From the NCBI GenBank assembly GCA_958366985.1, contig CATXDC010000001.1, forward strand, positions 276,386-340,385: 64,000 bases of DNA. Reading direction: 5' to 3'. Every line of letters begins with the position of its first letter. Position 1 is the first letter of the stretch. Below are positions 24,612-33,900 of this stretch, one piece after another. Under the pieces are notes generated by a model that was not told where the DNA came from, did not search any database, and saw nothing but the letters and a program-made list of their open reading frames with translations. Position numbers and translations under genes: made by a program. This stretch comes from an uncultured Oscillospiraceae bacterium (GTDB lineage Bacteria > Bacillota > Clostridia > Oscillospirales > Acutalibacteraceae).

Positions 24612-25823
24612 TTGAAAATTCTTGTTATCAATGCAGGCAGTTCCTCACTTAAGTACCAGCTTATCGATATGGAAAATGAGCTGGTTCTCGCAAAGGGTGT
24701 TTGCGAGAGAATCGGTGTTGACGGCCGTATAAAGGGAAGCACTTTCGACGGAAGAAAATTTGATGTCGATGTTAAAATGGACAACCACACTGACGCTTTC
24801 CTCGACGTTAAAAAGTATCTCACAGAGGGCGAATATGCTGTTATTTCCGATCTTTCCGAAATCGCAGCTGTCGGCCACAGAATAGTTCAGGGCGGCGACA
24901 AGTTCAACGAGAGCGTTATCATTGACGACAGCGTTGTTGAGGGCATCAAGAGCCTTTGTGACCTTGCTCCTCTTCACAATCCGGCACACATTCAGGGTAT
25001 CAACGCTTGCCGCAAAGTTTTCGGCGACAATGTTCCTGAGGTTGCAGTTTTCGATAACGCATTCCACAGCACAATGCCCCCCGAGGCTTATATTTTCCCC
25101 ATTCCCTATGAATATTATGAGAAGTATGCAATCCGCAGATACGGTTTCCACGGTACATCTCACAAATACATCAGCCACCGCTGCGCTGAGCTTATGGGCA
25201 AAGATATTAAGGACCTTAAGATTGTCACATGCCACCTTGGCAACGGCTGCTCAATAGCTGCTGTTAAAAACGGTAAGGTTATAGACACAAGCATGGGTCT
25301 TACTCCCCTTGATGGTTTCGAGATGGGTACACGCTGCGGCGGAATCGATCCCTCAGTTATTATTTTCCTCCAGCAGAAAGAGGGACTTACACCTGAGGAA
25401 ACAGATACTCTCCTCAACAAGAAATCAGGCGCTCTCGGCGTTTCCGGTGTTTCCAGCGACGACAGAGACCTCAGAGATGCAATTGCTAAAGGCAACGAGC
25501 GTGCAAAGCTCGCAAGAGATATTCAGTGGTATCAGATAAGAAAGTTCATCGGAAGCTACGTTGCAGCTATGGACGGCATTGACGCTCTTGTTTTTGCAGG
25601 CGGTATCGGTGAAAACACTGACGACCTTCGTACAGACGTTTGCTCAAAGCTTTCTTTCCTCGGATTTGAGATCGATGAAGAGGCAAACGCAGCTGCTCTC
25701 CATGGAGTTGAAAAGGAAATCACTACTCCCAACTCAAAGGTCAGAGCTTTTGTTATCCCCACAAATGAAGAGCTTGTTATCGCAAGAGAGACAAAAGATC
25801 TTGTTCTCAAAACAAGCAAATAA
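24612..25823 (+). CDS. ackA: Acetate kinase
   Basis: The 403-residue protein interconverts acetyl phosphate and acetate with ATP and is the main ATP-yielding step of acetate fermentation. It starts with KILVINAGSSSLKYQL (residues 2-17), has RRYGFHGTSHKYIS (about 175) and the nucleotide-binding CHLGNGCSIAAV (about 207), CGGIDPS (about 240) and FAGGIGENTDDLR (about 325). The start is a TTG at 24612 with GGAGG eight bases upstream; the TTG at 24597 overlaps that site. The gene is rich in optimal codons, a sign of high expression. Confidence 0.97.
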   Translation: MKILVINAGSSSLKYQLIDMENELVLAKGVCERIGVDGRIKGSTFDGRKFDVDVKMDNHTDAFLDVKKYLTEGEYAVISDLSEIAAVGHRIVQGGDKFNESVIIDDSVVEGIKSLCDLAPLHNPAHIQGINACRKVFGDNVPEVAVFDNAFHSTMPPEAYIFPIPYEYYEKYAIRRYGFHGTSHKYISHRCAELMGKDIKDLKIVTCHLGNGCSIAAVKNGKVIDTSMGLTPLDGFEMGTRCGGIDPSVIIFLQQKEGLTPEETDTLLNKKSGALGVSGVSSDDRDLRDAIAKGNERAKLARDIQWYQIRKFIGSYVAAMDGIDALVFAGGIGENTDDLRTDVCSKLSFLGFEIDEEANAAALHGVEKEITTPNSKVRAFVIPTNEELVIARETKDLVLKTSK

Positions 25824-25845
25824 GTTAATATTACTTATACTTAAT

Positions 25846-25871
25846 AAAGGATGCAGTAAAATGCATCCTTT
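25846..25871 (+). terminator. First ackA terminator
   Basis: AAAGGATGCA (25846-25855) pairs with TGCATCCTTT (25862-25871), followed by ATTTTTACTTTT. Confidence 0.8.
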
Positions 25872-25890
25872 ATTTTTACTTTTAAATGTA

Positions 25891-25923
25891 CAAAGGGTGC
25901 ATCCAAACCGGATGCACCCTTTG
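25891..25923. terminator. Second terminator, between ackA and the inositol operon
   Basis: CAAAGGGTGCATCC (25891-25904) pairs with GGATGCACCCTTTG (25910-25923). Its core repeats that of the first hairpin. It can act in either direction, on ackA or on the convergent inositol operon. Confidence 0.65.
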
Positions 25924-25967
25924 CTTACTATATAGAAAACATACCCCTCAAAATATGTATTCCATCA

Positions 25968-26813
25968 TTATTTCTGATACGGTGTATTAAAAACATTAAT
26001 ATGACGTATCACATTCTCATAGGTTCCGTTTACCATTGCCGTACTAAGGTCAAAGTAATTGTGCTTGCCCTCACCCTGCATATATTTTTCCGCACTGTTT
26101 GCAAGGCTGTTAAAGCTGGCAGTTGCAATATTTACTTTGCGGACTCCCAGAGAAATTGCCCTCTGAAAATCACGGTCACTTATTCCGCTTCCACCGTGAA
26201 GAACAAGAGGTATATTGACATTCTCGTTTATCTTTTCCAGTACATCAAAAGCTAAAGTCGGCGCTACGGGATAATTTCCGTGAGCGTTACCGATTGCCAC
26301 TGCCAAAGCATCTATGCCGGTTTCCTCAGCAAAGATTTTTGCATCGTCCGGATCAGTACAGCGTATTCCGTGGTCGCTGCTGTTATCCTCACTTCCCCCT
26401 ACAAGCCCCAGCTCTGACTCAACGGTTGCACCATACTCCCTTGCCATCTCTACTACCTTTTTAGTCTTTGCTATGTTCTCTTCAAAGGGAAGCGTTGAAG
26501 CATCAAGCATTACAGACGTAAAACCAAGATCAAGGGCCTGTTGTACTGTTTCCAGAGTAAGGCCGTGGTCAAGATGTACTGCAACATCTACTTTAGCATT
26601 TTCTGCGGCGCTTACCATCATAGGTCCCATAAGGTGCAAAGGCGAATTTTTAAGACGCACTTCGGCTATCTGCAAAATTATGGGCGTGTCTGTTTCTTCA
26701 GCAGCTTTTATAGCACCCATAACCATTTCCATATTGCCTACACTGAAAGCTCCGCATCCGATATTTTTCTTTGCAGCACCCTCAAGGAGAGTTTTCATTT
26801 CTACCAGTGCCAT
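25968..26813 (-). CDS. Class II fructose-bisphosphate-type aldolase (IolJ-like)
   Basis: The 281-residue zinc aldolase has VHLDHGLTLETVQQAL (about residue 78) with the zinc-binding His, GLVGGSED (about 137), AVAIGNAHG (about 173) and LHGGSGI (about 203). As the last gene of the inositol operon it is the best candidate for the aldolase that splits 2-deoxy-5-keto-gluconate 6-phosphate into malonate semialdehyde and dihydroxyacetone phosphate. Sequence alone does not exclude ordinary fructose or tagatose bisphosphate aldolase. Confidence 0.85.
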   Translation of the reverse strand: MALVEMKTLLEGAAKKNIGCGAFSVGNMEMVMGAIKAAEETDTPIILQIAEVRLKNSPLHLMGPMMVSAAENAKVDVAVHLDHGLTLETVQQALDLGFTSVMLDASTLPFEENIAKTKKVVEMAREYGATVESELGLVGGSEDNSSDHGIRCTDPDDAKIFAEETGIDALAVAIGNAHGNYPVAPTLAFDVLEKINENVNIPLVLHGGSGISDRDFQRAISLGVRKVNIATASFNSLANSAEKYMQGEGKHNYFDLSTAMVNGTYENVIRHINVFNTPYQK

Positions 26814-26848
26814 ATTATCTCTTCCTTACTTTAAATATAAGTGCTTTG

Positions 26849-26867
26849 AGCCGCCTAAGCGGCGGCT
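26849..26867. other. Hairpin between iolE and the aldolase gene
   Basis: AGCCGCC (26849-26855) and GGCGGCT (26861-26867) form a GC-rich stem within the operon. On the transcribed strand no T run follows, so it looks like an mRNA processing or stabilising element and not a terminator. Confidence 0.45.
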
Positions 26868-26876
26868 TTTACATTA

Positions 26877-27776
26877 TTAAAGTCCTGTCTTTTCAGCGAT
26901 GAACTTTCTTGCACGCATTGCATATTCAAGAGGATTTGCCTTTGCGGGATCCTGCTCCGCTTCAACAAGCATGTATCCCTCATATCCTGCATCCTCAAGA
27001 ACCTTGAAAATGGGATCAAAGTCTATGCATCCGTCGCCGGGGATTGTGAACGTACCGAGACGTACGCCGTCAAGGAAGCTGAGATTTTCTTTCTTTACCT
27101 TTTCTACCATTTCGGGGCGAATGTCCTTAAGGTGAACGTGCTTAATACGATTTACGTACTTTTTGACCATCTCAAGGGGATCTTCGCCGCAGTAAGCAAA
27201 ATGTCCGGTATCAAAAAGAAGACTTACATATTCGGGATCTGTTCCCTCCATCATGCGCTCAACCTCAGCGGCAGTCTGAACAACTGTACCCATATGATGA
27301 TGGAATGTAAGAGAAATTCCATACTCTTCCTTTGCGATTTTTCCGAGCTTATTCATACCATTGCAGAATGTATCCCACTCCTCATCGTTCATAACATACT
27401 TATGACCGAAAATAGGTGTGTCAAGCTGCCCCTGTACGCTGTGGCTCTGTTCAGAAGCGCCGATAACCTTTGCTCCCATTGCCTTTAAGAAAGCAAGCTG
27501 ACTGCGAAACTCCTTCTCAACCTCTTCAAAGGGTTTTGTAATAAGGAAGCATGAAAACCACTGGTTGCAGATTTCCATTCCTCTCAGTTCGAGAGCCTTT
27601 TTGAGCACCTCGGGATCTTTGGGATATTTATTGCCGACCTCTGAACCTGTAAAGCCTGCAAGAGCCATTTCACTTACGCACTGCTCAAAGGTGTTCTCCT
27701 TGCCGAGATCGGGCATATCGTCGTTTGTCCAGGCGATAGGAGCTATTCCGAGCTTTACTTTGCTTTTATCAAACAT
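26877..27776 (-). CDS. iolE: Myo-inosose-2 dehydratase
   Basis: The 299-residue TIM-barrel protein starts with VKLGIAPIAWTNDDMPDLG (residues 6-24), the hallmark of IolE, and has FHHHMGTVVQ (about 153), FDTGHFAYCGEDP (about 188) and HLKDIRPE (about 216), with the His and Glu/Asp residues of the metal site. It removes water from 2-keto-myo-inositol, the second step of inositol breakdown. It sits between iolG and the aldolase gene in the operon. Confidence 0.95.
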   Translation of the reverse strand: MFDKSKVKLGIAPIAWTNDDMPDLGKENTFEQCVSEMALAGFTGSEVGNKYPKDPEVLKKALELRGMEICNQWFSCFLITKPFEEVEKEFRSQLAFLKAMGAKVIGASEQSHSVQGQLDTPIFGHKYVMNDEEWDTFCNGMNKLGKIAKEEYGISLTFHHHMGTVVQTAAEVERMMEGTDPEYVSLLFDTGHFAYCGEDPLEMVKKYVNRIKHVHLKDIRPEMVEKVKKENLSFLDGVRLGTFTIPGDGCIDFDPIFKVLEDAGYEGYMLVEAEQDPAKANPLEYAMRARKFIAEKTGL

Positions 27777-27802
27777 ACTTTATTCCCCTTTCGGTAAGGT
27801 AA

Positions 27803-28813
27803 TTACATGATTTCAGAAATCTTTACGGGACGGTGCTCTTCATATGACTTCTTAGCTGCAAGACCCATGAGTACGGGTTTAAGTCCATCATATACGTTAA
27901 GAGGAGCTTCCTTATCGTTTACAATTGCGTCGATGAACATTGAAACCTCTTTGCCGTAAGCGTCCATATAACGCTCAAGGAAGAAGAAAAGCGGTTTCTC
28001 GGCTGTTACTCCGTCAGCGTTGCTGAGAACTGCCTTTGACTGACTGTCGTTTTCGCAGGCAACCATTCCCTCAGAGCCGAATACTTCCGCACGCTGATCA
28101 TAGCCGTATGCTGATCTTCTGCTGTTATCGATAACAACGATTGCGCCGTTTTCCATTTTCATCGTAATGACTGCTGTATCAACATCTCCAGCCTCACCGA
28201 TTGCAGGATCAACAAGGTTTGCTCCCTGTACATAAACTTCCTCGGCGTCGCAGCCTGCAAGGAAACGTGCCATATCAAAATCATGGATTGTCATATCAAG
28301 GAACATTCCGCCGGAAACCTTTACATAGTCGATTGAAGGTGGCTCAGGATCACGGGATGTAATCTTGACGATCTCAGGCTTACCGATTTTACCCTCTGCA
28401 ACTGCACGCTGTACAGCTTCATAGTTGTGGTCAAAGCGGCGGTTAAAGCCAACCTGATATTTAAGGTTTGTGCCCTCAAGAGCTTCTATAACCTGCTGGA
28501 TTTTTTCGATATCGTGGTCGATGGGCTTTTCACAGAAAACGTGCTTACCGGCTTTAATTGCCTCGACAGAAATAGGTGAATGGGTATCTGTTGAAGAACA
28601 GATAAGTACAGCGGCGATTTCCGGGTCTGCAAGAATTTCCTTGTAATCCTTCGTCACAACCTCAACGCCCATTGCCTTTGCCCATGCTGCCGTTTCATCG
28701 TTCATAAAGGGATCTGCAACTGATTTTACAACTGCATCCTTAACTCTGGTAGCGATACTTGTAATATGTACCTTACCGATACGGCCTGCGCCGATGATTC
28801 CTACTTTTATCAT
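27803..28813 (-). CDS. iolG: Inositol 2-dehydrogenase
   Basis: The 336-residue protein of the Gfo/Idh/MocA family oxidises myo-inositol to 2-keto-myo-inositol with NAD. It has the Rossmann loop IIGAGRIGKVH (residues 5-15), CEKPIDHD (about 94) with the catalytic Lys, and GGMFLDMTIHDFDMARFL (about 166) with the Asp-His pair. It is the first enzyme of the pathway encoded by this operon and precedes iolE by 26 bases. Confidence 0.93.
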   Translation of the reverse strand: MIKVGIIGAGRIGKVHITSIATRVKDAVVKSVADPFMNDETAAWAKAMGVEVVTKDYKEILADPEIAAVLICSSTDTHSPISVEAIKAGKHVFCEKPIDHDIEKIQQVIEALEGTNLKYQVGFNRRFDHNYEAVQRAVAEGKIGKPEIVKITSRDPEPPSIDYVKVSGGMFLDMTIHDFDMARFLAGCDAEEVYVQGANLVDPAIGEAGDVDTAVITMKMENGAIVVIDNSRRSAYGYDQRAEVFGSEGMVACENDSQSKAVLSNADGVTAEKPLFFFLERYMDAYGKEVSMFIDAIVNDKEAPLNVYDGLKPVLMGLAAKKSYEEHRPVKISEIM

Positions 28814-28842
28814 TTTTCATTCTCCTTTATATCATGGTTTAA

Positions 28843-29994
28843 TCACCAAAGGTTTCTGTAAATCTGCTTTACATCCTCTTCGCTTACATCCCGCTTTGTG
28901 TTCTGAGGACTTCCGCTTGCCATTGCATCAAAGGACATTTTATCTATGACACTGAAGAATTTTTCACGGTCTATTCCGTACTCTTCTAGAGTAGGAGTTT
29001 CAAGTACCTTTGTTATGTTCTCGATTTCTTTGAGGAACTTTTCGGCAGCAACCTCGTCGCTGTCTTCATCCTTTGCGGCTCCGATTGCTCTGCCAAGATC
29101 TGCAAATCGGTCATATGCGCCGGGAAGAGCGAATTTAAGGCACTCTTTCATAAGCATTGCATTTGAAAGGCCATGTGCGACATGGAAAAGGGCTCCTATG
29201 GGACGGCTCATACCGTGGATAATTGTGACGGAAGCGTTATTGAAAGCGATACCTGCTTCCAGAGCAGCAACAGACATTTCGACTCTTGCTTCTTCGTTTT
29301 TACCGTCTTTAAAAGCAACAGGAAGGAATTTAAAAATACGCTTAACAGCTGAAACCGCAAAGGTATCAGAAAGAGTCTGAGCTTTACGTGAAGTGTAAGC
29401 CTCAACTGCATGGCAAAGGGCATCAAGTCCTGTTGCAGCTGTGATTTTAGGCGGTGCTGTCATTGTAAACTGCGGGTCGATAATCGCCAGAGTCGGCATG
29501 AGCACAGCGCCCTTTAAGAGCATTTTAATATCCTTTTTTGTATCTGTAATAATTGTAAACTGGGTAGCTTCAGATCCTGTACCGGCAGTTGTGGGAATTG
29601 CAACCATGGGCGGTACAGGTACATCAATAACCTTTCCCATATAATCGGAAATGCTTCCGCCGTTTTCTATAAGGGAAGCTATTGCCTTCATGGAATCAAT
29701 GGGGCTGCCGCCGCCTAAAGCTACAATGAAATCACAGCCGTTTTCCTTATATACCTTTACTCCGCCGTCAATCATAACGTCGGTAGGCTCACCTGTTATA
29801 TCAGAGTAGATAACATAATCTACGCCCTCATTTTTAAGGGCAGCTTCAACCTTTGCACAGTTGCCAAGGTCTATCATAACTTTATCTGTTACAATAAGAG
29901 CTTTTTTACCAAAGGCTTTAAGAGCTGACTCAGCTGCCTCCAAAGCTCCTGAACCGGAAATTATTTTTCCAGGGACAATAAATTCTCTCGCCAT
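28843..29994 (-). CDS. Iron-containing alcohol dehydrogenase
   Basis: The 383-residue group III alcohol dehydrogenase has GGGSPIDSMKAIA (about residue 93), TTAGTGSEATQF (about 136) and the metal site made by Asp in ATGLDALCHAVEAY (about 186) and the His of IIHGMSRPIGALFHVAHG (about 256). It lies inside the inositol operon between iolB and iolG, where most iol operons have no such enzyme. A role as malonate semialdehyde reductase (to 3-hydroxypropionate) would fit the absence of iolA here, but this is inference. Confidence 0.9.
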   Translation of the reverse strand: MAREFIVPGKIISGSGALEAAESALKAFGKKALIVTDKVMIDLGNCAKVEAALKNEGVDYVIYSDITGEPTDVMIDGGVKVYKENGCDFIVALGGGSPIDSMKAIASLIENGGSISDYMGKVIDVPVPPMVAIPTTAGTGSEATQFTIITDTKKDIKMLLKGAVLMPTLAIIDPQFTMTAPPKITAATGLDALCHAVEAYTSRKAQTLSDTFAVSAVKRIFKFLPVAFKDGKNEEARVEMSVAALEAGIAFNNASVTIIHGMSRPIGALFHVAHGLSNAMLMKECLKFALPGAYDRFADLGRAIGAAKDEDSDEVAAEKFLKEIENITKVLETPTLEEYGIDREKFFSVIDKMSFDAMASGSPQNTKRDVSEEDVKQIYRNLW

Positions 29995-30012
29995 TTTATG
30001 TTCTCCTGTCTA

Positions 30013-30801
30013 TCAGTCAAATTTAGCTTCATGAAGCCATGTATATCGTTCATCCTCGCAGCGGTCAGTCTGAAGCCACGGATTGCCGTCAAGGTGACGG
30101 ATCATCCAGCAGGTGTACATCTGATAACCAGGTGCAACAGCCTGAGGATGAAGCTCTCCGCCGGGGATCGCTGAAAAGCTGCCGTCAGTGCTTTTAAAAA
30201 CCTGATCTCCTACAAAACTTGCTCCGAATCCCTCGGGGTGGTCAAACTTGAAATAGTAGGTTTCCGGCTGGGGATGACGGTGAGGAAGATATCCCGACCA
30301 GTTGCCTCTGTCGTTGAGGACTTCGCCTAAAACCATATTGGAATAAGGCGCTATGTCGTGGTCGAAAATTGTATTTACTCTGCGTTTTGCAACATTGCCG
30401 AATTTTCCCTTGCAGGAATAACCCCATGGAGCATCCTCAGGAGAGTAAATTCTGCTTTCAAATTCTTTTTCATTCTTAGTGCACTGAACGAGAATTTCAG
30501 CGTCGCTTTTAGCCTCCACTGTAACCTCTTTGCCGGTGCAGACATGTACGCACCAGGGTCCCTCAGTAAAGACATCCTTACGGCTTACTGTCTGAGAGTT
30601 ATCCTCCCATTTATATGTGATTTTTCCTGATAAAAGCAGTACGGCTACTTCTTCACCCTCACGGCAGAAGCTGCGCTTCTCCCCCGTTTTCATACGATAG
30701 ACACGAATGTCCATCATCATATCTTTATATTCATTGTCATAGGTTGTCAGAATCTGTTCGCCGTTTGCATCAAATTCCGGATAACCGAATACTTTACCCA
30801 T
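30013..30801 (-). CDS. iolB: 5-deoxy-glucuronate isomerase
   Basis: The 262-residue double-cupin protein turns 5-deoxy-glucuronate into 2-deoxy-5-keto-gluconate. The second cupin holds SGYLPHRHPQPETYYFKF (about residue 172) with the metal-binding His and Glu, and GGELHPQAVAPGYQMYTCWM (about 215). Length and motifs fit IolB. It lies 15 bases after iolD. Confidence 0.95.
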   Translation of the reverse strand: MGKVFGYPEFDANGEQILTTYDNEYKDMMMDIRVYRMKTGEKRSFCREGEEVAVLLLSGKITYKWEDNSQTVSRKDVFTEGPWCVHVCTGKEVTVEAKSDAEILVQCTKNEKEFESRIYSPEDAPWGYSCKGKFGNVAKRRVNTIFDHDIAPYSNMVLGEVLNDRGNWSGYLPHRHPQPETYYFKFDHPEGFGASFVGDQVFKSTDGSFSAIPGGELHPQAVAPGYQMYTCWMIRHLDGNPWLQTDRCEDERYTWLHEAKFD

Positions 30802-30816
30802 TTCAATTACTCCTTA

Positions 30817-32748
30817 TTAATACTGTCTTGATTCTCTGCGGCCTGTCATGACCTCCTCGCAGGCTTCACGGACACTCTCTTTAACAGAGGTTGTTGCGAT
30901 ACCTACATTCCACCATGACTCATATCCGTCGGTCATAGTTTTGGGAAGCACTTTAAGGTCGAAAAGACAGGCTATATTCTGCTTTTTAGCATCCTCAAGA
31001 GCCGCAATAAGCTCAGGGATAGTCTTACAGGTATAGGTTTTAAGTCCATAGCCTTCACCGATTTTTGCATAGTCAACAGGAATAAGATCACCTGTGGGCT
31101 TCTTGCCGTCGGTGTAACGGAACTCCGTTGCAAGGCTTCCGATACCGTTATTCATTTCAAGGTTATTGATACAGCCGAAACCGCAGTTATCAAAAATAAG
31201 AATATTGACCTTTTTGCGCTCCTGCATAATAGTCATGATTTCGCTGTGAAGCATCTGGAAGCTTGAATCACCTACTACACAGTAAACTTCGCTTTCCGGC
31301 TCGGCAAACTTAACGCCCAATGTTGCGGCGATTTCATATCCCATGCAGGAATATCCATATTCAGCGTGATATCCTCCACGCTTATCTGTACGCCACATAC
31401 GCTGCATACAGCTGGGAAGTGAACCTCCGGCAGTGATAATTACGGCATCCTTATCGATTGTATTATTGATAGCTGCAAGAGCTGCTGTCTGAGTGATTTT
31501 TCCGTCTGTAAGCTTTACAAATTCCGGAATTGTTCTCGGATCACGTGCCTTTACAATAGGCTCAAAGTCCTCACCTGTATAAGCGATATTTGCAAGGCGA
31601 TCCCACTCTTCATCCCAAGCCTTTTTAGCTGCTTCAATTTCTCCGCTGTATGAGGAAACATATTTTCTCTCACGGAGCTTTTCTGCAAGTGCTTCGAGAG
31701 TGACCTTTGCATCACCAACAGCCTTTACAGCATCCATTTTATATGCATGGTAACGGTTATTGTTTATAGTTAGGAACTTAACGTTTTCGTTCTGGAAAAG
31801 ATGCTTTGAGCTTGTGGTAAAGTCCGAAAGACGTGAACCAACAGCAAACACAACGTCGGCATCCTTTGCGATTACGTTTGAAGCAAGTGTACCTGTAACT
31901 CCGATACCGCCAAGGCAATAGGGATGACTTGACTTGCATGCGCTCTTACCTGCCTGGCTTTCACCAAAGGGAATATGGAACTCCTCACAGAAGTTTTCAA
32001 CTGTCTCCCCTGCCTCAGAATATTTAACGCCGCCGCCTACGATGATAAGGGGCTTTTTAGCCTGAGAAAGCACCTCTGCCAAATCCTCAAGCTCCTCATC
32101 CACTGCAACGGGACGTGTAATGCGGTGTACACGCTTTTTAAAGAAATATTCGGGATAGTCGTAAAATTCACCTTCAACATCCTGTGGAAGAGCTATACAG
32201 CAGGCTCCTGTCTCAGCAGGGTCTGTTAAAACTCTCATTGCGTTAATAAGGGCAGTCATAACCTGCTCGGGACGACAGACTCGATCCCAGTATTTACAAA
32301 CTGGCTTAAATGCATCATTTGTAGTTGTAGCAAGACTGTTACTCTGCTCAAGCTGCTGGAGCACCGGGTCGGGCTGACGTGAAGCAAAAGTATCTGAAGG
32401 AAAAACCAAAAGCGGAATGTTATTTACCGTTGCCGTTGCACAGGCTGTAACCATATTTGCAGCACCGGGGCCTATTGAAGAAGCACAGGCAATAATGCTC
32501 TTACGGTTATTCTGCTTTGCAAAAGCGATTGCGGAGTGACACATTCCCTGCTCGTTTCTGCCCTGCATTACACGTAGCTCACCGGGATTTGTATCGAGTG
32601 CCTCACCGAGTCCTACGGCGATGCCGTGACCGAAAATAGTGAAGAAGCCCTCTACAAATTTTGTTTCAACACCATCCATTGAGACATACTGATTATCGAG
32701 AAATTTGACAATTGCCTGAGCTGTGGTTAAACGAATTGTATCAGCCAT
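30817..32748 (-). CDS. iolD: 3D-(3,5/4)-trihydroxycyclohexane-1,2-dione hydrolase
   Basis: The 643-residue thiamine-diphosphate enzyme opens the inositol-derived ring. It has an N-terminal pyrimidine domain with EGFFTIFGHGIAVGLGEAL (about residue 28), a central domain with AVGSRLSDFTT (about 301) and a C-terminal cofactor domain with YCVVGDSSFQMLHSEIMT (about 493) and NCGFGCINNLEM (about 524). These match IolD over its whole length. It follows iolC by 15 bases. Confidence 0.95.
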   Translation of the reverse strand: MADTIRLTTAQAIVKFLDNQYVSMDGVETKFVEGFFTIFGHGIAVGLGEALDTNPGELRVMQGRNEQGMCHSAIAFAKQNNRKSIIACASSIGPGAANMVTACATATVNNIPLLVFPSDTFASRQPDPVLQQLEQSNSLATTTNDAFKPVCKYWDRVCRPEQVMTALINAMRVLTDPAETGACCIALPQDVEGEFYDYPEYFFKKRVHRITRPVAVDEELEDLAEVLSQAKKPLIIVGGGVKYSEAGETVENFCEEFHIPFGESQAGKSACKSSHPYCLGGIGVTGTLASNVIAKDADVVFAVGSRLSDFTTSSKHLFQNENVKFLTINNNRYHAYKMDAVKAVGDAKVTLEALAEKLRERKYVSSYSGEIEAAKKAWDEEWDRLANIAYTGEDFEPIVKARDPRTIPEFVKLTDGKITQTAALAAINNTIDKDAVIITAGGSLPSCMQRMWRTDKRGGYHAEYGYSCMGYEIAATLGVKFAEPESEVYCVVGDSSFQMLHSEIMTIMQERKKVNILIFDNCGFGCINNLEMNNGIGSLATEFRYTDGKKPTGDLIPVDYAKIGEGYGLKTYTCKTIPELIAALEDAKKQNIACLFDLKVLPKTMTDGYESWWNVGIATTSVKESVREACEEVMTGRRESRQY

Positions 32749-32763
32749 ATCTATCTCTCCTAA

Positions 32764-33798
32764 TTAAACACGGGCGATCATTTCGCCGTACTTCTCTTTT
32801 TCTTCTTTAATGAATGCACGGACTTCATCAGGTCCGGGAAGTGAATCTGAGCAGTTGTTGCTTCTTACCATCATGGAAGCTTCTGCTGAACCGAATTCAA
32901 GACAGTCAATAATCTCCCAGCCGCTGTAAAGACCATAAAGGAAACCGGAACCGTATCCATCTCCGCCGCCAAAGCCTTTTCTCGCTTCAACAGGGAATGG
33001 CTTAATTGAAAACTTCTGTCCGTCACAGGTGTAAGCGGTTGAACCCTTCATGCCGTGCTTGATGACAACGATTTTTGCATGATAGCTCTGCCAGAGAGCT
33101 GCTGATTCCTCATCGGTCATGCCGGGTTTAATAAGCTTTTCAGTAAGATTAAATTCCTCACGGGAGCCCATGATAATATCGGCTTCCTTGGCAACAGCGG
33201 AATAGTAAATAGAAATAGTATCATCGTTTTCCCAGTTATATGCACGGTAGTCGATATCGAAAATAATGCGTGTATTATTACGCTTTGCAAGGAGAACGGC
33301 TTTCATTGCAGCTTCACGGGAAGGACTCTGTGCAAGAGCTGTACCTGAAATAAGAATTGCCTTGGCGCTCTTTATGTAATCCTCGTCGATATCATCAACA
33401 TGGAGCTGTAAGTCTGCAATACAGTTGCGGTACATAAGGATGCTGCTCTCGGAGGGAGAAAGCATCTCAGTAAAGGTAAGGCCCAGCTTTTCTCCGTTTT
33501 TGCACTTTGTAATGTGTGAGGTGTCAACGCCGATGTTGTTGAAATAATCCACAACATATTCACCGAACTGGTCATCGGAAACCTTACCGATGAATCCGGC
33601 TTTAAGCCCGTGACGGGTAACGCCTACTGTGATATTTGCAGGTGAACCGCCTAAGAACATTTCAAACATATGAACCTTTTTTAAAGGTTTGAACTCTTCT
33701 TTAACCTGATCGTTATATGCCGGGTTAAAGTCAATTGCCACACGACCCAGAAGAACCAGGTCAAGGGGTCTGCTTTCATCAAATTCAATGTACTTCAT
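32764..33798 (-). CDS. iolC: 5-dehydro-2-deoxygluconokinase
   Basis: The 344-residue PfkB-family kinase phosphorylates 2-deoxy-5-keto-gluconate. It starts with PLDLVLLGRVAIDFNPAY, has FLGGSPANITVGVTRHG (about residue 48) and the ATP/catalytic segment GFGGGDGYGSGFLYG (about 293). I chose the ATG at 33798, which has AGGAGG nine bases upstream; the open frame extends to 33921, but that part covers operator repeats and the promoter and has no ribosome binding site. It is the first gene of the inositol operon. Confidence 0.94.
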   Translation of the reverse strand: MKYIEFDESRPLDLVLLGRVAIDFNPAYNDQVKEEFKPLKKVHMFEMFLGGSPANITVGVTRHGLKAGFIGKVSDDQFGEYVVDYFNNIGVDTSHITKCKNGEKLGLTFTEMLSPSESSILMYRNCIADLQLHVDDIDEDYIKSAKAILISGTALAQSPSREAAMKAVLLAKRNNTRIIFDIDYRAYNWENDDTISIYYSAVAKEADIIMGSREEFNLTEKLIKPGMTDEESAALWQSYHAKIVVIKHGMKGSTAYTCDGQKFSIKPFPVEARKGFGGGDGYGSGFLYGLYSGWEIIDCLEFGSAEASMMVRSNNCSDSLPGPDEVRAFIKEEKEKYGEMIARV

Positions 33799-33820
33799 AT
33801 GAATATTCCTCCTGTATGGT

Positions 33821-33851
33821 TTTGCGTGCTTTTTAAAATTGCGTGCTTTTT
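33821..33851 (-). promoter_or_regulatory. Two operator-like TTGCGTGC boxes between promoter and iolC
   Basis: TTGCGTGCT occurs at 33822-33830 and TTGCGTGCTTTTT at 33839-33851, 17 bases apart. They lie just downstream of the predicted transcription start of iolC. The same box returns at 33991 and inverted at 34009, so they are probable binding sites of the adjacent LacI-type regulator. Confidence 0.55.
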
Positions 33852-33871
33852 GTATGCATTTTTCCATGTAG

Positions 33872-33900
33872 AGAATAACATATTTGAATTTAAGCCGCAA
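33872..33900 (-). promoter_or_regulatory. Probable iolC operon promoter
   Basis: On the minus strand TTGCGG (33895-33900), a 17-base spacer and TATTCT (33872-33877). Both boxes deviate from consensus, but the position between two groups of repeats fits a regulated promoter. Confidence 0.45.

Noticed and set aside
24645..25235. A 196-codon frame on the minus strand opposite ackA
   Set aside because: It lies wholly within acetate kinase in the antisense direction and reflects the biased codon use of that highly expressed gene.
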